Positions 53,196 through 62,297 of a stretch of DNA of 64,000 nucleotides are shown piece by piece; positions within the stretch are counted from its first letter, which is position 1, and every line of letters begins with the position of its first letter. The position numbers were made by a program, and so were the translations under genes. The stretch lies in NCBI GenBank assembly GCA_946486375.1, contig CAMLTW010000002.1:248001-312000 (forward strand), in the 5' to 3' direction. The notes beneath the pieces are model-generated. The model searched no databases and was not told where the DNA came from. It worked only from the letters and a program-made list of their open reading frames with translations. The stretch is from an uncultured Rikenellaceae bacterium. GTDB taxonomy: Bacteria; Bacteroidota; Bacteroidia; Bacteroidales; Rikenellaceae.

Positions 53196-54221
53196 TTAAT
53201 TGCGATTCGTGCCTTTTACATCCGGCGCCGTTCTTTTTCCCAACAAATAGCGCAGTAAAATGGAGCCCCGGTAAACGGAGTCCGGTCGGCCCGTGCGCCG
53301 GGCCTGCACTTCCCGGCGTTTTTGCTTGAGCGTCGGAAGCGCCCGACGGAATTCCCGGTGCGCCCGGATCACCGACCGATACAGTTCCTTTTGTCCGTCG
53401 GCGCGGTAGCGCAGGGCTGCCAGACCGTCCAGCCCCATGCGGAAAAGGAGGACCGGATACAGGGAGCGGGAGGAAAGGTTCTTGTAAAGCATCGAAAGGT
53501 TGTTGCGGAAGTTCAGGAACACCTTCCGGGGGGTTTCGGCGGGCAGAGTACCCCCGCCCAAATGGTACACCGTCGAGGCCGGTTCCGCGAATATCCGGTG
53601 TCCGGCCTGTTTCAGCCGCCAGCAAAGGTCGATTTCTTCCTGATGGGCGAAAAAATCGCCGTCGAATCCGCCGTATTCCCGGAACAAGCGGCTCCGGATC
53701 GCCATACAGGCGCCGGTGGCCCAGAAAATTTCCCGGCGGTCATCGTATTGTCCCCGGTCTTCCTCCGTGACGTTCAGCACCCTGCCGCGGCAGAAAGGAT
53801 AGCCCAGCATGTCGATATAGCCTCCGGCCGCTCCGGCGTATTCGAATCGGCCGGGATCGGCCAGCGAACGGATTTTGGGCATCGCCGCCGCCGCATCGGG
53901 CCGTTCGTCCAGCAGGCGGACGAGCGGACGAAGCCATCCTTCGGTCACTTCCACGTCGGAATTCAGCAGGACGAAATATTCCGCTTCCACCTGTGCCAGC
54001 GCCCGGTTGTACCCTTCGGCGAAGCCGTAGTTCCGACCGAGCCGGATTTGCCGGATTTCCGGATAGCGGCGGGTCAGGAATTCCGTCGAGTCGTCCTCCG
54101 ATCCGTTGTCGGCCACGATGATCTCCGTGTCCGGTTCATCGGTGAACCGCACGACCGAAGGAAGAAACCGTTCCAGAAATTTCCGGCCGTTCCAGTTCAG
54201 GATGACGACGGCCGTTTTCAT
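53196..54221 (-). CDS. GT2-family glycosyltransferase
   Basis: 341 residues with a GT-A fold. It opens MKTAVVILNWNGRKFLERFL, then IIVADNGSEDDSTEFL, NYGFAEGYNRALAQVEAEYFVLLNSDVEVTEGWL (metal-binding D-x-D region) and FWATGACMAIRSRLFREYGGFDGDFFAHQEEIDLCWRL, the acceptor-side block. Rhamnosyltransferase-like members build surface polysaccharides or O-antigen-like glycans. Its ATG overlaps the TGA of the acyltransferase gene upstream (ATGA), so they are translationally coupled in an envelope operon with suhB. Confidence 0.9.
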   Translation of the reverse strand: MKTAVVILNWNGRKFLERFLPSVVRFTDEPDTEIIVADNGSEDDSTEFLTRRYPEIRQIRLGRNYGFAEGYNRALAQVEAEYFVLLNSDVEVTEGWLRPLVRLLDERPDAAAAMPKIRSLADPGRFEYAGAAGGYIDMLGYPFCRGRVLNVTEEDRGQYDDRREIFWATGACMAIRSRLFREYGGFDGDFFAHQEEIDLCWRLKQAGHRIFAEPASTVYHLGGGTLPAETPRKVFLNFRNNLSMLYKNLSSRSLYPVLLFRMGLDGLAALRYRADGQKELYRSVIRAHREFRRALPTLKQKRREVQARRTGRPDSVYRGSILLRYLLGKRTAPDVKGTNRN

Positions 54222-55147
54222 GCGTTCGGTTTCGAAGAACAGGATTTATCCAAACCTGCGTTTGCGGGAGGCTTGTGTTTCCATCGTTTGTGCGACCAGA
54301 GCCAGAGTTCCGGGGATTCCCGGATCATTTCCTCGAGCCGGGCCGCATACCGGTTCGTGATTTCGTAGGGTTCCACGGAGTCGGTGCCGTTATAAATCTC
54401 GATGAATTCCGCCTGGTAATATCCCCGCTTGATCTTCCGGATGTGCAGAAAATAAACGGGCAACCGGAATTTCCGGGCCAGTTTCTCCGTGCCCATGAAA
54501 AACGGGGTCGGTTGATTCAGGAACCGGAACCAGTGGTGGATTTCGTGGAACGGAGGGGTCTGGTCGGCGATCAGCGCCACGGCCAGCGGCTTTTTGCGCT
54601 CCTTCTCCGCCCGGATGATTTCTTTGGCGATGTCGTTCATCGGGACGGGACGGGTGCCGAACCGGGAACGGGCGTAGTGATAAAACTGGTCGAAAGCCTT
54701 GTTGTGCAGGGGGCGGTAAACCGCGGCTACATCGTGGTCGGTGAAAAGCTTGTAATTGGTGGTGTATTCCCAGGAACCGTAATGGGCCATGGCGCAGATC
54801 CATGTTTTCCCCTCCATCCGCTGCTCCTGTTCGCGGAAATTGACGAATCGGAACCGCTGTTCGATTTCCTTCCGGCTGATGGAACACATGGTCACGGTGT
54901 CGACGAAGATTTCGGACAGGTGCTTGTAGAATTTCCGTTCGACGGTTTTCAGCTCCTCCGGGGAACGGTCGGGAAACGAACGCCGCAGGTTGTCCCGTAC
55001 CACGCTCGTCCGGTATCTTCCCAGCGTGTAAATGAAAAAGTAGATCACATCCACCATGCCGTAATAAAGCACCCGATAGGGCAGCATTCCTATCGCCTTG
55101 CAGAAGCCTACCAGAAGCCCGTATTGGATTTTATGCCACAGCCGCAT
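54218..55147 (-). CDS. LpxL/HtrB-like lysophospholipid or lipid A acyltransferase
   Basis: The start is ATG 55147 (MRLWHKIQYGLLVGFCKAIG); the longer frame runs back into suhB. 309 residues. An N-terminal hydrophobic anchor lies at about 10-45, followed by RTSVVRDNLRRSFPDRSPEE and the catalytic H-x4-[DE] motif in MAHYGSWEYTTNYKL. Also present are VYRPLHNKAFDQFY and ALIADQTPP, both typical of the family. It adds a secondary acyl chain to lipid A or a related lipid at the inner membrane. It starts 5 bp after suhB and overlaps the GT2 gene by 4 bp. Confidence 0.88.
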   Translation of the reverse strand: MRLWHKIQYGLLVGFCKAIGMLPYRVLYYGMVDVIYFFIYTLGRYRTSVVRDNLRRSFPDRSPEELKTVERKFYKHLSEIFVDTVTMCSISRKEIEQRFRFVNFREQEQRMEGKTWICAMAHYGSWEYTTNYKLFTDHDVAAVYRPLHNKAFDQFYHYARSRFGTRPVPMNDIAKEIIRAEKERKKPLAVALIADQTPPFHEIHHWFRFLNQPTPFFMGTEKLARKFRLPVYFLHIRKIKRGYYQAEFIEIYNGTDSVEPYEITNRYAARLEEMIRESPELWLWSHKRWKHKPPANAGLDKSCSSKPNA

Positions 55148-55152
55148 GGGAA

Positions 55153-55938
55153 TCAGTCGAGGATACGTTGCCTGAACGAATCGTAAATCGAGGAGTTGGA
55201 GGCGATGATTTCCCGTCCGAAGACGTAATTGTCCCCTCCGGCGAAATCCGTGACGCGTGCGCCCGCCTGTCGTGCGATGAGGGCTCCCGCCGCCACGTCC
55301 CACGGAGAAAGGTTTTTCTGGTAAAAGCCGTCGAAACGTCCGCAGGCTACATAGGCGAGGTCCGCCGCGGCCGATCCGAGCCGCCGCACGCCGTTGGTAT
55401 GGCGCAGGAAATAATCCATGTGCCGGAGCAGTTCGGGGATGCTGTCGTCGGAAGCGTGCGAAAGTCCCATGCCGATCAGCGAATCGGTCAGCGTTCCGAT
55501 GGTCGATGCGCGGATTTCCCGGCCGTTCAGGTATGCGGCGGAGTCTTTCCAGGCATAGAAGCACTCTTTGTGCGTCACCTCGTAGACCACGCCCACCACC
55601 GGCTTGTCGTCTTCGGTCAGAGCCAGGCTGACGCAATACGGTGCCAGTCCGTGCACGAAGTTGGTCGTGCCGTCCAGCGGGTCGATGACCCACTTGTACC
55701 GTTGTCCGGTCGCTTTTTCCACGGTTCCCTCCTCGGTGATGAAACCGGCTTCGGGCAGCAGTTCCCGCAGCTCTTTCACCACCATCTTCTCGGTTTCCTT
55801 GTCTACATATGATACGAGGTCTTGTGCTCCTTTGTGTTCTACGCGGTCGAAAGAAAAGGTGAGCCGCTGCCGGGCGATGAAGTCGCCCGCTTCCCCGGCG
55901 ATGCGACAGACGTTTTCACAGAGATTCCGATAATCCAT
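55153..55938 (-). CDS. suhB: Inositol monophosphatase family protein (SuhB-like)
   Basis: The start is the ATG at 55938 (MDYRNLCENVCRIAGEAGDF); about 261 residues. Metal-binding motifs of the FIG superfamily are visible: LLPEAGFITEEGT, WVIDPLDGTTNFVHG and the C-terminal LSPWDVAAGALIARQAGARVTD. It dephosphorylates inositol phosphates or related sugar phosphates; SuhB also binds RNA polymerase in some bacteria. A -7 box TATATTTG lies on the - strand near 55967-55974, just upstream of this start and downstream of the longer one, which supports the choice. It leads the suhB-acyltransferase-GT2 operon. Confidence 0.9.
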   Translation of the reverse strand: MDYRNLCENVCRIAGEAGDFIARQRLTFSFDRVEHKGAQDLVSYVDKETEKMVVKELRELLPEAGFITEEGTVEKATGQRYKWVIDPLDGTTNFVHGLAPYCVSLALTEDDKPVVGVVYEVTHKECFYAWKDSAAYLNGREIRASTIGTLTDSLIGMGLSHASDDSIPELLRHMDYFLRHTNGVRRLGSAAADLAYVACGRFDGFYQKNLSPWDVAAGALIARQAGARVTDFAGGDNYVFGREIIASNSSIYDSFRQRILD

Positions 55939-55974
55939 ATCTCTTGAGTGCATTAAAATATTCAGCAAATATAG

Positions 55975-56483
55975 AAAAGATGTCTTACATATCATAAAAC
56001 ATGCCTCCCCGGATGGCGGAAAAGTTGTATTTTATGATAACCGATCGGGGAATGTTTCCTCTTTCGGGGGGAGGTGCGGCGGATGTTTTTCGAAAAGGGC
56101 GGAAGGGCGAGGCCGGAAGATGCATCGGGCCATAACCTGTTTCGGGTAAACAAAACCGGGAAAGCTGCCGGATTCCGGGTAAAAGCGGTCTGCTTATCGG
56201 AAAAATAACCGGGAAAGACGTAACTTTCGTAAACGGCGGAAAGAAACGGATTTCCGGAATCGGGTTGAAAACGGGAGGAATGTCGGCTGGCGGGGAAAGA
56301 ATTTCTTTTCTGCGGGGAAAAGGAACGCATGCGGAGACGGAAACCGAAAGAAAAACAGGGGTTTGGCAAAATTTCTGCACTTTCACCCCGTAGGGAACGG
56401 GCCTGTTCGGACGGTGAAAGGGTCGGGGCGATCCCGCTGTCGTCCGGGGCCTGATCGAATCATCAACCATAATACCGGAGAAA
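55975..56483. other. Gene-free stretch between suhB and gpmA
   Basis: About 500 bp. Its left edge holds the suhB promoter. The rest is GC-rich with an open frame on the - strand that reads through into gpmA and looks like an antisense artefact (Pro/Ser/Arg-rich, no fold). The gpmA promoter must lie here, but I find no convincing TTTG/TAnnTTTG pair. A degraded or very divergent gene cannot be ruled out. Confidence 0.4.
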
Positions 56484-57272
56484 ATGAAAAAGATTGTATT
56501 GCTTCGCCACGGCGAAAGCATTTGGAATAAGGAAAACCGCTTTACCGGCTGGACGGACGTAGACCTGACGGAAAAAGGGGAGGAAGAAGCGGCTCGGGCC
56601 GGCGACCTGTTGAAAGAGAGCGGTTTCCAGTTCGATATGGCGTACACCTCTTACCTCAAACGCGCGGTCAAGACGTTGGACAAGGTGCTGGATCGCATGA
56701 ACGAGGACTGGATTCCCGTGCGGAAAAGCTGGCGGCTGAACGAAAAGCATTACGGCGCTCTGCAGGGGCTGAACAAGAGCGAAACGGCGGAGGAATACGG
56801 GGAAGAACAGGTACGGCTCTGGCGGCGCAGTTACGATGTTGCGCCTCCCGCGCTCGGCGAGGACGATCCCCGCAATCCCGTTTTCGATGTCCGCTACCGG
56901 GAGGTGCCCGCGAGCGAACTGCCCCGGACGGAGTCGCTGAAAGATACCGTCAGGCGGATACTGCCTTACTGGAAGGAGACGATCTTTCCTTCGCTGGAGG
57001 CCTCCGATCAGTTGCTGGTCGTGGCGCACGGAAACAGCCTGCGCGGTATCGTCAAATACCTGAAACGCCTGTCGGACGAGGAAATCGTCAAATTGAACCT
57101 GCCGACCGGCATTCCCTATGTTTTCGAGTTCGACGATCACCTGAAACTCCGGAAGGACTATTTCCTGGGTGATCCGGAAGAAATCCGGCAGTTGATGGAT
57201 GCGGTGGCGAATCAGGGGAAAAAGCAGACTCTGGTAGCGGAAGAGGCCGCAATGCCGGGGAAGGAACAATAG
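56484..57272 (+). CDS. gpmA: 2,3-bisphosphoglycerate-dependent phosphoglycerate mutase
   Basis: 262 residues. It opens [20 protein letters not shown] with the phospho-acceptor His in LRHGES. Also visible are [29 protein letters not shown], and [10 protein letters not shown] with the second catalytic His. It interconverts 3- and 2-phosphoglycerate in glycolysis. It carries a short extra C-terminal tail ([20 protein letters not shown]) beyond the usual end of about 248 residues. A strong terminator follows. Confidence 0.95.
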   Translation: MKKIVLLRHGESIWNKENRFTGWTDVDLTEKGEEEAARAGDLLKESGFQFDMAYTSYLKRAVKTLDKVLDRMNEDWIPVRKSWRLNEKHYGALQGLNKSETAEEYGEEQVRLWRRSYDVAPPALGEDDPRNPVFDVRYREVPASELPRTESLKDTVRRILPYWKETIFPSLEASDQLLVVAHGNSLRGIVKYLKRLSDEEIVKLNLPTGIPYVFEFDDHLKLRKDYFLGDPEEIRQLMDAVANQGKKQTLVAEEAAMPGKEQ

Positions 57273-57310
57273 CCTGCAAGCGTCGGTAGCGTAGCAGCTT
57301 TGACGAGGGA

Positions 57311-57358
57311 AAAAAACGAAATCCCGGAAGAACGTTCTTCCGGGATTTTTCTTTTGCA
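57311..57358. terminator. Bidirectional terminator between gpmA and the VOR operon
   Basis: A 30-nt perfect palindrome, 57319-57348 (AAATCCCGGAAGAAC and its complement), with a T-run on the + side (TTTTTCTTTT) and an A-run on the left that is a T-run on the - strand. It serves both convergent operons. Confidence 0.92.
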
Positions 57359-57376
57359 CAAGCTAAGGAAAGCCGG

Positions 57377-57973
57377 TCAGCGTATTACCGCATTCGCCGG
57401 AGCTTCCCCCGTGGCCAGGCCCGGTACCACCTGCGCCGTTTCCACCAGTTCCATACCCGTCCGGATGGCCGCTTCGTTGGCCGGCAGGGTTTTGTGCACC
57501 CGTTCCGGCAGGGATTTGGCCAGCCCTTTGTAGGCGTTCTCCAGGGTCACGTTCGGACTGACCTGTATCAGCGCCCCCAATACCACCATGTTGAACACCC
57601 TCGGATTTCCGGCCTTCGCCGCATGGGCGGTGGCGCCGATCCGGTAGATGCTGATGTCCTTTCGTTCCGGATGCCGGGTGATGCCGTTCGGGTCGTAAAT
57701 CAGGATGCCGCCCGGTTTGACCTGCGGTTCGAATTTGTCCATCGACTGCTGGTTCAGCACGACCGCCGTGTCGAATTCATGCACGATGGGGGAACTGATC
57801 CGCCGGTCGCTCAGGATGACCGTCACATTGGCCGTGCCTCCGCGCATTTCCGGTCCGTAAGACGGCATCCAGGTTACTTCCAGTCCCTGCATCACCCCCG
57901 AATAGGCCAGTATTTTTCCCATCGACAGAACGCCCTGCCCGCCGAAGCCCGCGATGATTATTTCCTGTTTCAT
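57377..57973 (-). CDS. 2-oxoacid:ferredoxin oxidoreductase, gamma subunit
   Basis: 198 residues. It opens MKQEIIIAGFGGQGVLSMGK, the nucleotide-binding Gly-rich start of the gamma family, then TWMPSYGPEMRGGTANVTVILSD and PQVKPGGILIYDPNG. It is the last gene of a four-gene operon (ferredoxin, alpha, beta, gamma) and starts 15 bp after the beta gene. The gamma subunit takes part in CoA-dependent catalysis in VOR and KOR enzymes. Confidence 0.92.
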   Translation of the reverse strand: MKQEIIIAGFGGQGVLSMGKILAYSGVMQGLEVTWMPSYGPEMRGGTANVTVILSDRRISSPIVHEFDTAVVLNQQSMDKFEPQVKPGGILIYDPNGITRHPERKDISIYRIGATAHAAKAGNPRVFNMVVLGALIQVSPNVTLENAYKGLAKSLPERVHKTLPANEAAIRTGMELVETAQVVPGLATGEAPANAVIR

Positions 57974-57988
57974 GACGATTTCCGCTTT

Positions 57989-58756
57989 TTAAATGTCCTT
58001 CAAATCCCCCAGCGGATAGACCGGATGCATGTGTTCCTCCATCCACCTGTTCGCCTCCACGGGCGAGAGTTTCCACCCCGAATTGCAGGTAGCTACGATT
58101 TCGATGAAAGACGTGCCCTTTCCGGCCATCGCCTTTTCGAATCCTTTCCGGATCGCTTTTTTCGCCCGCCGCACGTTGACCGGGTTGTTGACGCTCTGCC
58201 GGGTGATGTAGGAAACCCCGTCCAGGTGGGTCAGCATCTCGGCGATTTTGAACGGATAACCGTGCAGGTCGACCCGTCGTCCTTCCGGCGTAGTGGCGGT
58301 TTTCATGCCCACCAGCGTCGTGGGGGCCATCTGTCCGCCCGTCATTCCATAAATGGCGTTGTTGATGAAAATGATCGCGATGTTTTCTCCCCGGTTGCAG
58401 GCATGGATGGTTTCGCCCGTGCCGATGGCCGCCAGGTCGCCGTCCCCCTGATAGGTGAAAACCATTTTTCCGGGATTGAGCCGTTTCATCGCCGTGGCCA
58501 GGGCGCAGGCCCTGCCGTGAGCAGCCTCCGCCCAGTCGATGTCGATGTAGTTGTAGGCGAACACCGAACAGCCTACCGGGGAGACGCCGATGGTGGAATC
58601 CTGAATCCCCATTTCTTCGATCACCTCCGCAATCAGGCTGTGCACCGTGCCGTGGCTGCACCCCGGACAATAGTGCATCGTCGCATCCGTGGTAAGGGCC
58701 GGTTTCTGGTAAACCAGATTTTCGGGTTTTATTTCGACTTTGAATTCTTCAGACAT
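57989..58756 (-). CDS. 2-oxoacid:ferredoxin oxidoreductase, beta (TPP) subunit
   Basis: 255 residues. Cluster ligands are in MHYCPGCSHGTVHSL and SPVGCSVFAYNY; the TPP motif is YQGDGDLAAIGTGETIHA with INNAIYGMTGGQMAPTTL. It is clearly a different subfamily from korB at 52028 (IYGMTGGQ against IYGLTKGQ). It forms the catalytic core with VorB-like alpha, 36 bp upstream. Substrate is probably a branched-chain 2-oxoacid, judged from subunit composition. Confidence 0.92.
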   Translation of the reverse strand: MSEEFKVEIKPENLVYQKPALTTDATMHYCPGCSHGTVHSLIAEVIEEMGIQDSTIGVSPVGCSVFAYNYIDIDWAEAAHGRACALATAMKRLNPGKMVFTYQGDGDLAAIGTGETIHACNRGENIAIIFINNAIYGMTGGQMAPTTLVGMKTATTPEGRRVDLHGYPFKIAEMLTHLDGVSYITRQSVNNPVNVRRAKKAIRKGFEKAMAGKGTSFIEIVATCNSGWKLSPVEANRWMEEHMHPVYPLGDLKDI

Positions 58757-58792
58757 GTTACCGAATGTATAAGTGAATGATTTCGGGTGACT

Positions 58793-59872
58793 TTATTTCG
58801 GGAAATGAGCTTTGAACGCTTCGTACACTTCTCCCGGCGAGGGTACCACCCCTCCTGTCCGACCATAGTGATAGGCCGGCACCCGACATTGCGAAGCCAG
58901 CTTGACGTCTTCGATGAGTTGTCCGGCGCTCATTTCCAGCGCCAGGATGCCCTTTACCTGCCGGGAAAGAACTTCGATCGGCCCAGTCGGGAACGGATAG
59001 AGGGTCACAGGCCGCAGCAATCCCAGCCGGTATCCTTCCTCCCGAGCCATTTCCACGACCTTTTCCCCGATCCGTGCCGCCGACCCGTAGGCCACCAGCA
59101 GGTATTCTGCATCATCCGTCCGTACCGTTTCGTAACGCACTTCGTTTTCTTCGATGTTGCGGTATTTGGCCTGCAGTTTCAGGTTGAACCGTTCGTGGGA
59201 ATTCGGGTCGAGATCCACGGAAGTCACGATGTTCCGCCCCCTTCCTTTCTTTCCCGTCAACGCCCAGTCCATGCAGGTTTCGGCGATGTATTCGTCCGTC
59301 CACCGCGGCTGTTGAGGCCCCAGTACGACTTTTTCCATCATCTGTCCGATCACGCCGTCCGAAAGGATCATCACCGGCGTGCGGTATTTGAAAGCCAGGT
59401 CGAAAGCCAGGCCCACGAAATCATGCATTTCCTGCACCGAGAACGGAGCCAGCACGATCATGCGGAATCCTCCGTGTCCCGGAGCCTTGGTCGCCTGAAA
59501 ATAGTCCGACTGGGACGGCTGGATGGTTCCCAGCCCCGGCCCTCCGCGCTGCACATTGACCACCACGCACGGCAGTTCGGCTCCGGCCAGGTAGCTCAAT
59601 CCCTCGCTCATCAGGCTGATGCCCGGACTGGACGAGGAGGTCATCACCCGTTTGCCGGTGGCGGCCCCTCCGTACAGCATGTTGATCGCCGCGATTTCGC
59701 TTTCGGCCTGCAATACCACCATCCCCGTGGTTTCCCAGGGTTTGAGTTCCATGAGGGTTTCCAACACCTCCGACTGTGGCGTGATGGGGTAACCGAAGTA
59801 GCCGTCGCAACCGCAGCGGATCGCCGCTTCCGCCAGCACTTCGTTGCCTTTCATCAATCTTACTTCTTCCAT
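58793..59872 (-). CDS. vorB: 2-oxoacid:ferredoxin oxidoreductase, alpha subunit (VorB-type)
   Basis: 359 residues. It opens MEEVRLMKGNEVLAEAAIRC, followed by GYFGYPITPQSEVLETLMEL, the IAAINMLYGGAATGKRVMTS activation loop, SSPGISLMSEGLSYLAGAEL, GGPGLGTIQPSQSDYF and a C-terminal LGLLRPVTLYPFP transketolase-C-like segment. Unlike korA it has no gamma domain fused. It accepts the 2-oxoacid and CoA in the VOR-type complex, feeding electrons to ferredoxin during amino-acid fermentation or the reverse reaction in branched-chain synthesis. Confidence 0.92.
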   Translation of the reverse strand: MEEVRLMKGNEVLAEAAIRCGCDGYFGYPITPQSEVLETLMELKPWETTGMVVLQAESEIAAINMLYGGAATGKRVMTSSSSPGISLMSEGLSYLAGAELPCVVVNVQRGGPGLGTIQPSQSDYFQATKAPGHGGFRMIVLAPFSVQEMHDFVGLAFDLAFKYRTPVMILSDGVIGQMMEKVVLGPQQPRWTDEYIAETCMDWALTGKKGRGRNIVTSVDLDPNSHERFNLKLQAKYRNIEENEVRYETVRTDDAEYLLVAYGSAARIGEKVVEMAREEGYRLGLLRPVTLYPFPTGPIEVLSRQVKGILALEMSAGQLIEDVKLASQCRVPAYHYGRTGGVVPSPGEVYEAFKAHFPK

Positions 59873-59893
59873 ATTTCGTGTCTCTTTTTTCGT

Positions 59894-60136
59894 TCAACGG
59901 ACGGGCGCCGTGTCGAATTTTTGCCTGTAAACCGTGATGCAGCTGTCCGGGCAGACGATCGCGCAGTTGGCGCACCCGATGCAGGCGTCCGGATTTTCCA
60001 TGTAGGAAAAATTGTAGCCTTTGGAATTGACCGACCGGTGGAGGGCCAACACTTCGGAAGGACAGGCCGCGACGCATACGCTGCAGCCCTTGCACCTTTC
60101 CGTATCGACCACGATCGTTCCTTTTATTTTTGCCAT
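59894..60136 (-). CDS. 2-oxoacid:ferredoxin oxidoreductase, ferredoxin (delta) subunit
   Basis: 80 residues with two 4Fe-4S motifs, CKGCSVCVAACP and CIGCANCAIVCP. It carries electrons from the catalytic core to free ferredoxin. It is the first gene of the operon. A -7 box TAAATTTG lies on the - strand at 60189-60196, giving a leader of about 45 nt. Its tail (VYRQKFDTAPVR) is typical of the small VOR delta subunits. Confidence 0.93.
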   Translation of the reverse strand: MAKIKGTIVVDTERCKGCSVCVAACPSEVLALHRSVNSKGYNFSYMENPDACIGCANCAIVCPDSCITVYRQKFDTAPVR

Positions 60137-60436
60137 CTTATTCGTGAATTGAATTACAATAATTGAGTTTTTTCCTTTTCAATCCTTACAAATTTAATAA
60201 AAATAAACGAATGCGATTGATGATTTACAGAAAATTTTTATGATGCCCAAGGGCTGCGGAAAAAAGGCTTTCCTCGTGTAACGGGTTGTGGGTCAGCAGG
60301 TAGAGAGGGGAAGATTATGCGAAATTCAAAAGGAGGCAAAAAACGAAAAACGGTTTCCTTTCCGTTTTGGGGAAAGGAAACCGTCTGATAAATACCTCTG
60401 TCAGCCGGCGATGCATAAACCGGCGAAATGGCGGCG
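60137..60436. other. Gene-free stretch between VOR operon and small conserved gene
   Basis: The left part is AT-rich and holds the VOR promoter (-7 box at 60189-60196); the right part holds the terminator of the leftward small gene (60338-60384). I see no gene in between. Confidence 0.5.
60338..60384 (-). terminator. Terminator of the 97-residue protein gene
   Basis: A perfect 14-bp stem, 60350-60363 with 60371-60384, and on the - strand TTTTTCGTTTTTT after it. Confidence 0.88.
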
Positions 60437-60730
60437 TTATGCCTTTTTACTGCAGGCGCCGCTCAGCTTGGAGAACAGTTCGTCGATACGCACCATCAGG
60501 TCGTTTCTCAGCGCTGCATAGTGTTTCTTCACCAGGCTGCGGTTGTGTTTTTCCGCCGGTTTGATCCGTTCGAACAGATCGTTCCGGATGTTCACCGCTT
60601 CTTCGATGATGCCATAGATTTCCGCCCGTTTTTCCTCTCCGCCATGAAAATAAAGGCAGGTGTAGCCGTTGGAAATCACTTCGCTGACCAGATAGTCTAT
60701 CTCTTTTTTGAGTCCTCTTCTGCTTGCCAT
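60437..60730 (-). CDS. Small conserved protein of unknown function
   Basis: 97 residues, starting MASRRGLKKEIDYLVSEVIS. It is predicted almost entirely helical, with NGYTCLYFHGGEEKRAEIYG in the middle and a basic C-terminal helix (KPAEKHNRSLVKKHYAALRN) ending in GACSKKA. I believe similar short proteins are common in Bacteroidales, but no function is known to me. It has its own strong terminator and stands alone between two operons. A second frame over the same DNA is a shadow. Good coding character and a clean stop-terminator spacing support it. Confidence 0.75.
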   Translation of the reverse strand: MASRRGLKKEIDYLVSEVISNGYTCLYFHGGEEKRAEIYGIIEEAVNIRNDLFERIKPAEKHNRSLVKKHYAALRNDLMVRIDELFSKLSGACSKKA

Positions 60731-60872
60731 GGGTTTTTCGGTTTAAGTTTACAACAAATATCGGAATTTTTTTCAAACGGACAAACGGCGTTCCTCCTTT
60801 CGTTTCGGTCCGGACGAGGCGAACCGGTTCGTCTCCTTCCGGAAACCGAAGGCGGAGGCCGATGCGTCCGGC

Positions 60873-62246
60873 TCATACGTTCAGAATCCGCCAGTCGGTC
60901 GGGTAGAGGTTGTTGCAGCGCCGGTTCCCGATCTGCTTGATCCAGCCCAGCGGCAGTCCTTCGTAGCTGACCAGGTTGATTCCCGGTTGGAACAGGGCGG
61001 GCGGAAGCATTTCCCGGCGCAGGTAGCAGAGGGCTTTGGGCAGGGTGAGTTCCGTTTCAGGCACCGCCGTCCGGGAGACGTCGTGGAAAACGCCCAGCGT
61101 GTGGGCCGGCTTCAGCCGGTTTCCGAAAGATTCCCCGGCTTCGATGCCGGAATAAAGGATGCGCAGGTTTTCCGCCAGCAGGTTGACATATTCCATGGCC
61201 AGATCGTAGTAACCCACGATCCGGGAAGAATTCTTGATCCGGGTGAAACACATGTAATCGGGCTGTCCGAACCAGGGCGCGACTTCGGCATAGATGGGCT
61301 TTTTGACATCTTTCCAGGTCGACCGCCGATAAAGGGAACGGTCTCTTTTCGGGTGTCCGCCTTTGCGCAGGGCCGCCATGAAAAGGCCTTCCCCTTTGAC
61401 CCGGTGGGGATAGAAGCGGAAAGTTTCGATGCCCGCCGTCTCTCCCCGTGCGATTCCCCAGCTTTCCTCGGTGGCGACGTGAACCGGTTCGCAGCCGTAT
61501 TCGGAAACCAGCCAGGCGATGTTTTCCTCGTTTTCCTGTCGGTTGAAGGTGCAGGTGCTGTAAATCAGGATGCCGCCGGGCTTGAGCGAATCCCAGACGT
61601 CCCGCAGGATCCGGCGCTGACGGGCCGCGCAGAGGGCGACGTTTTCCGGCGTCCACTCCTTCCGGGCTTCCGGATTCTTGCGGAACATGCCCTCGCCCGA
61701 ACAGGGCGCATCCACCAGAACCAAGTCGAAGAACGAGCGGACGAAAGAAAAGTCCTGCGGGTCGTTGTGGGTGACGACGATGTTTCCCGTACCCCATTTC
61801 TGTACGTTTTCGGTCAGTATCCGGGCCCGCGTCCGAATTGTTTCGTTGGCGACCACGAGGCTTTCGAGTCCGGCCAGCGCGGCCAGATGGGTTGCTTTAC
61901 CCCCCGGAGCCGCGCAAAGGTCGAGAATTTTCACCGGTTCCCCTTCCGGGAAAAGTTGCCGGAAGACCTGTTCCAGAAACATCGAACTCGCTTCCTGAAC
62001 ATAGTAAGCTCCTCCGTGAAACAGCGGATCGGCGGTGAATAAAGGCCGTTCGGGCAGGTAGAACCCGTAATCGCTCCAGCCGACCGCCTCCCCTTCGGGC
62101 CGTTCGGCCGTCTTGTACGGATTGAACCGAATGGATACGGGAACCGGGGCATCGGTCAGCGCCTGGGCAAGCGGCTGCGCTTCGGCTGCGCCGAGCTGAT
62201 CGGTCAGCGTGTTCAGAAAGGATGACGGTAACGGAATTTCGTTCAT
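60873..62246 (-). CDS. RsmF/NOP-family rRNA cytosine-C5 methyltransferase
   Basis: 457 residues. SAM motif ILDLCAAPGGKATHLAAL at about 109-126; catalytic cysteines in VDAPCSGEGMFRKNPEA and YSTCTFNRQENEE. The C-terminal part (about 290-457) contains a PUA-like region (LPKALCYLRREMLPP, VSYEGLPLGWIKQIGNRRCN, NLYPTDWRI), which favours RsmF (m5C1407 of 16S rRNA) over RsmB. It begins 51 bp after the deoxynucleoside kinase gene on the same strand. Confidence 0.9.
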   Translation of the reverse strand: MNEIPLPSSFLNTLTDQLGAAEAQPLAQALTDAPVPVSIRFNPYKTAERPEGEAVGWSDYGFYLPERPLFTADPLFHGGAYYVQEASSMFLEQVFRQLFPEGEPVKILDLCAAPGGKATHLAALAGLESLVVANETIRTRARILTENVQKWGTGNIVVTHNDPQDFSFVRSFFDLVLVDAPCSGEGMFRKNPEARKEWTPENVALCAARQRRILRDVWDSLKPGGILIYSTCTFNRQENEENIAWLVSEYGCEPVHVATEESWGIARGETAGIETFRFYPHRVKGEGLFMAALRKGGHPKRDRSLYRRSTWKDVKKPIYAEVAPWFGQPDYMCFTRIKNSSRIVGYYDLAMEYVNLLAENLRILYSGIEAGESFGNRLKPAHTLGVFHDVSRTAVPETELTLPKALCYLRREMLPPALFQPGINLVSYEGLPLGWIKQIGNRRCNNLYPTDWRILNV

Positions 62247-62297
62247 GCAGCGTCGGTTTACGGAATGGGCGATAGGGGTGGGTCTGCACCGGCAGGA

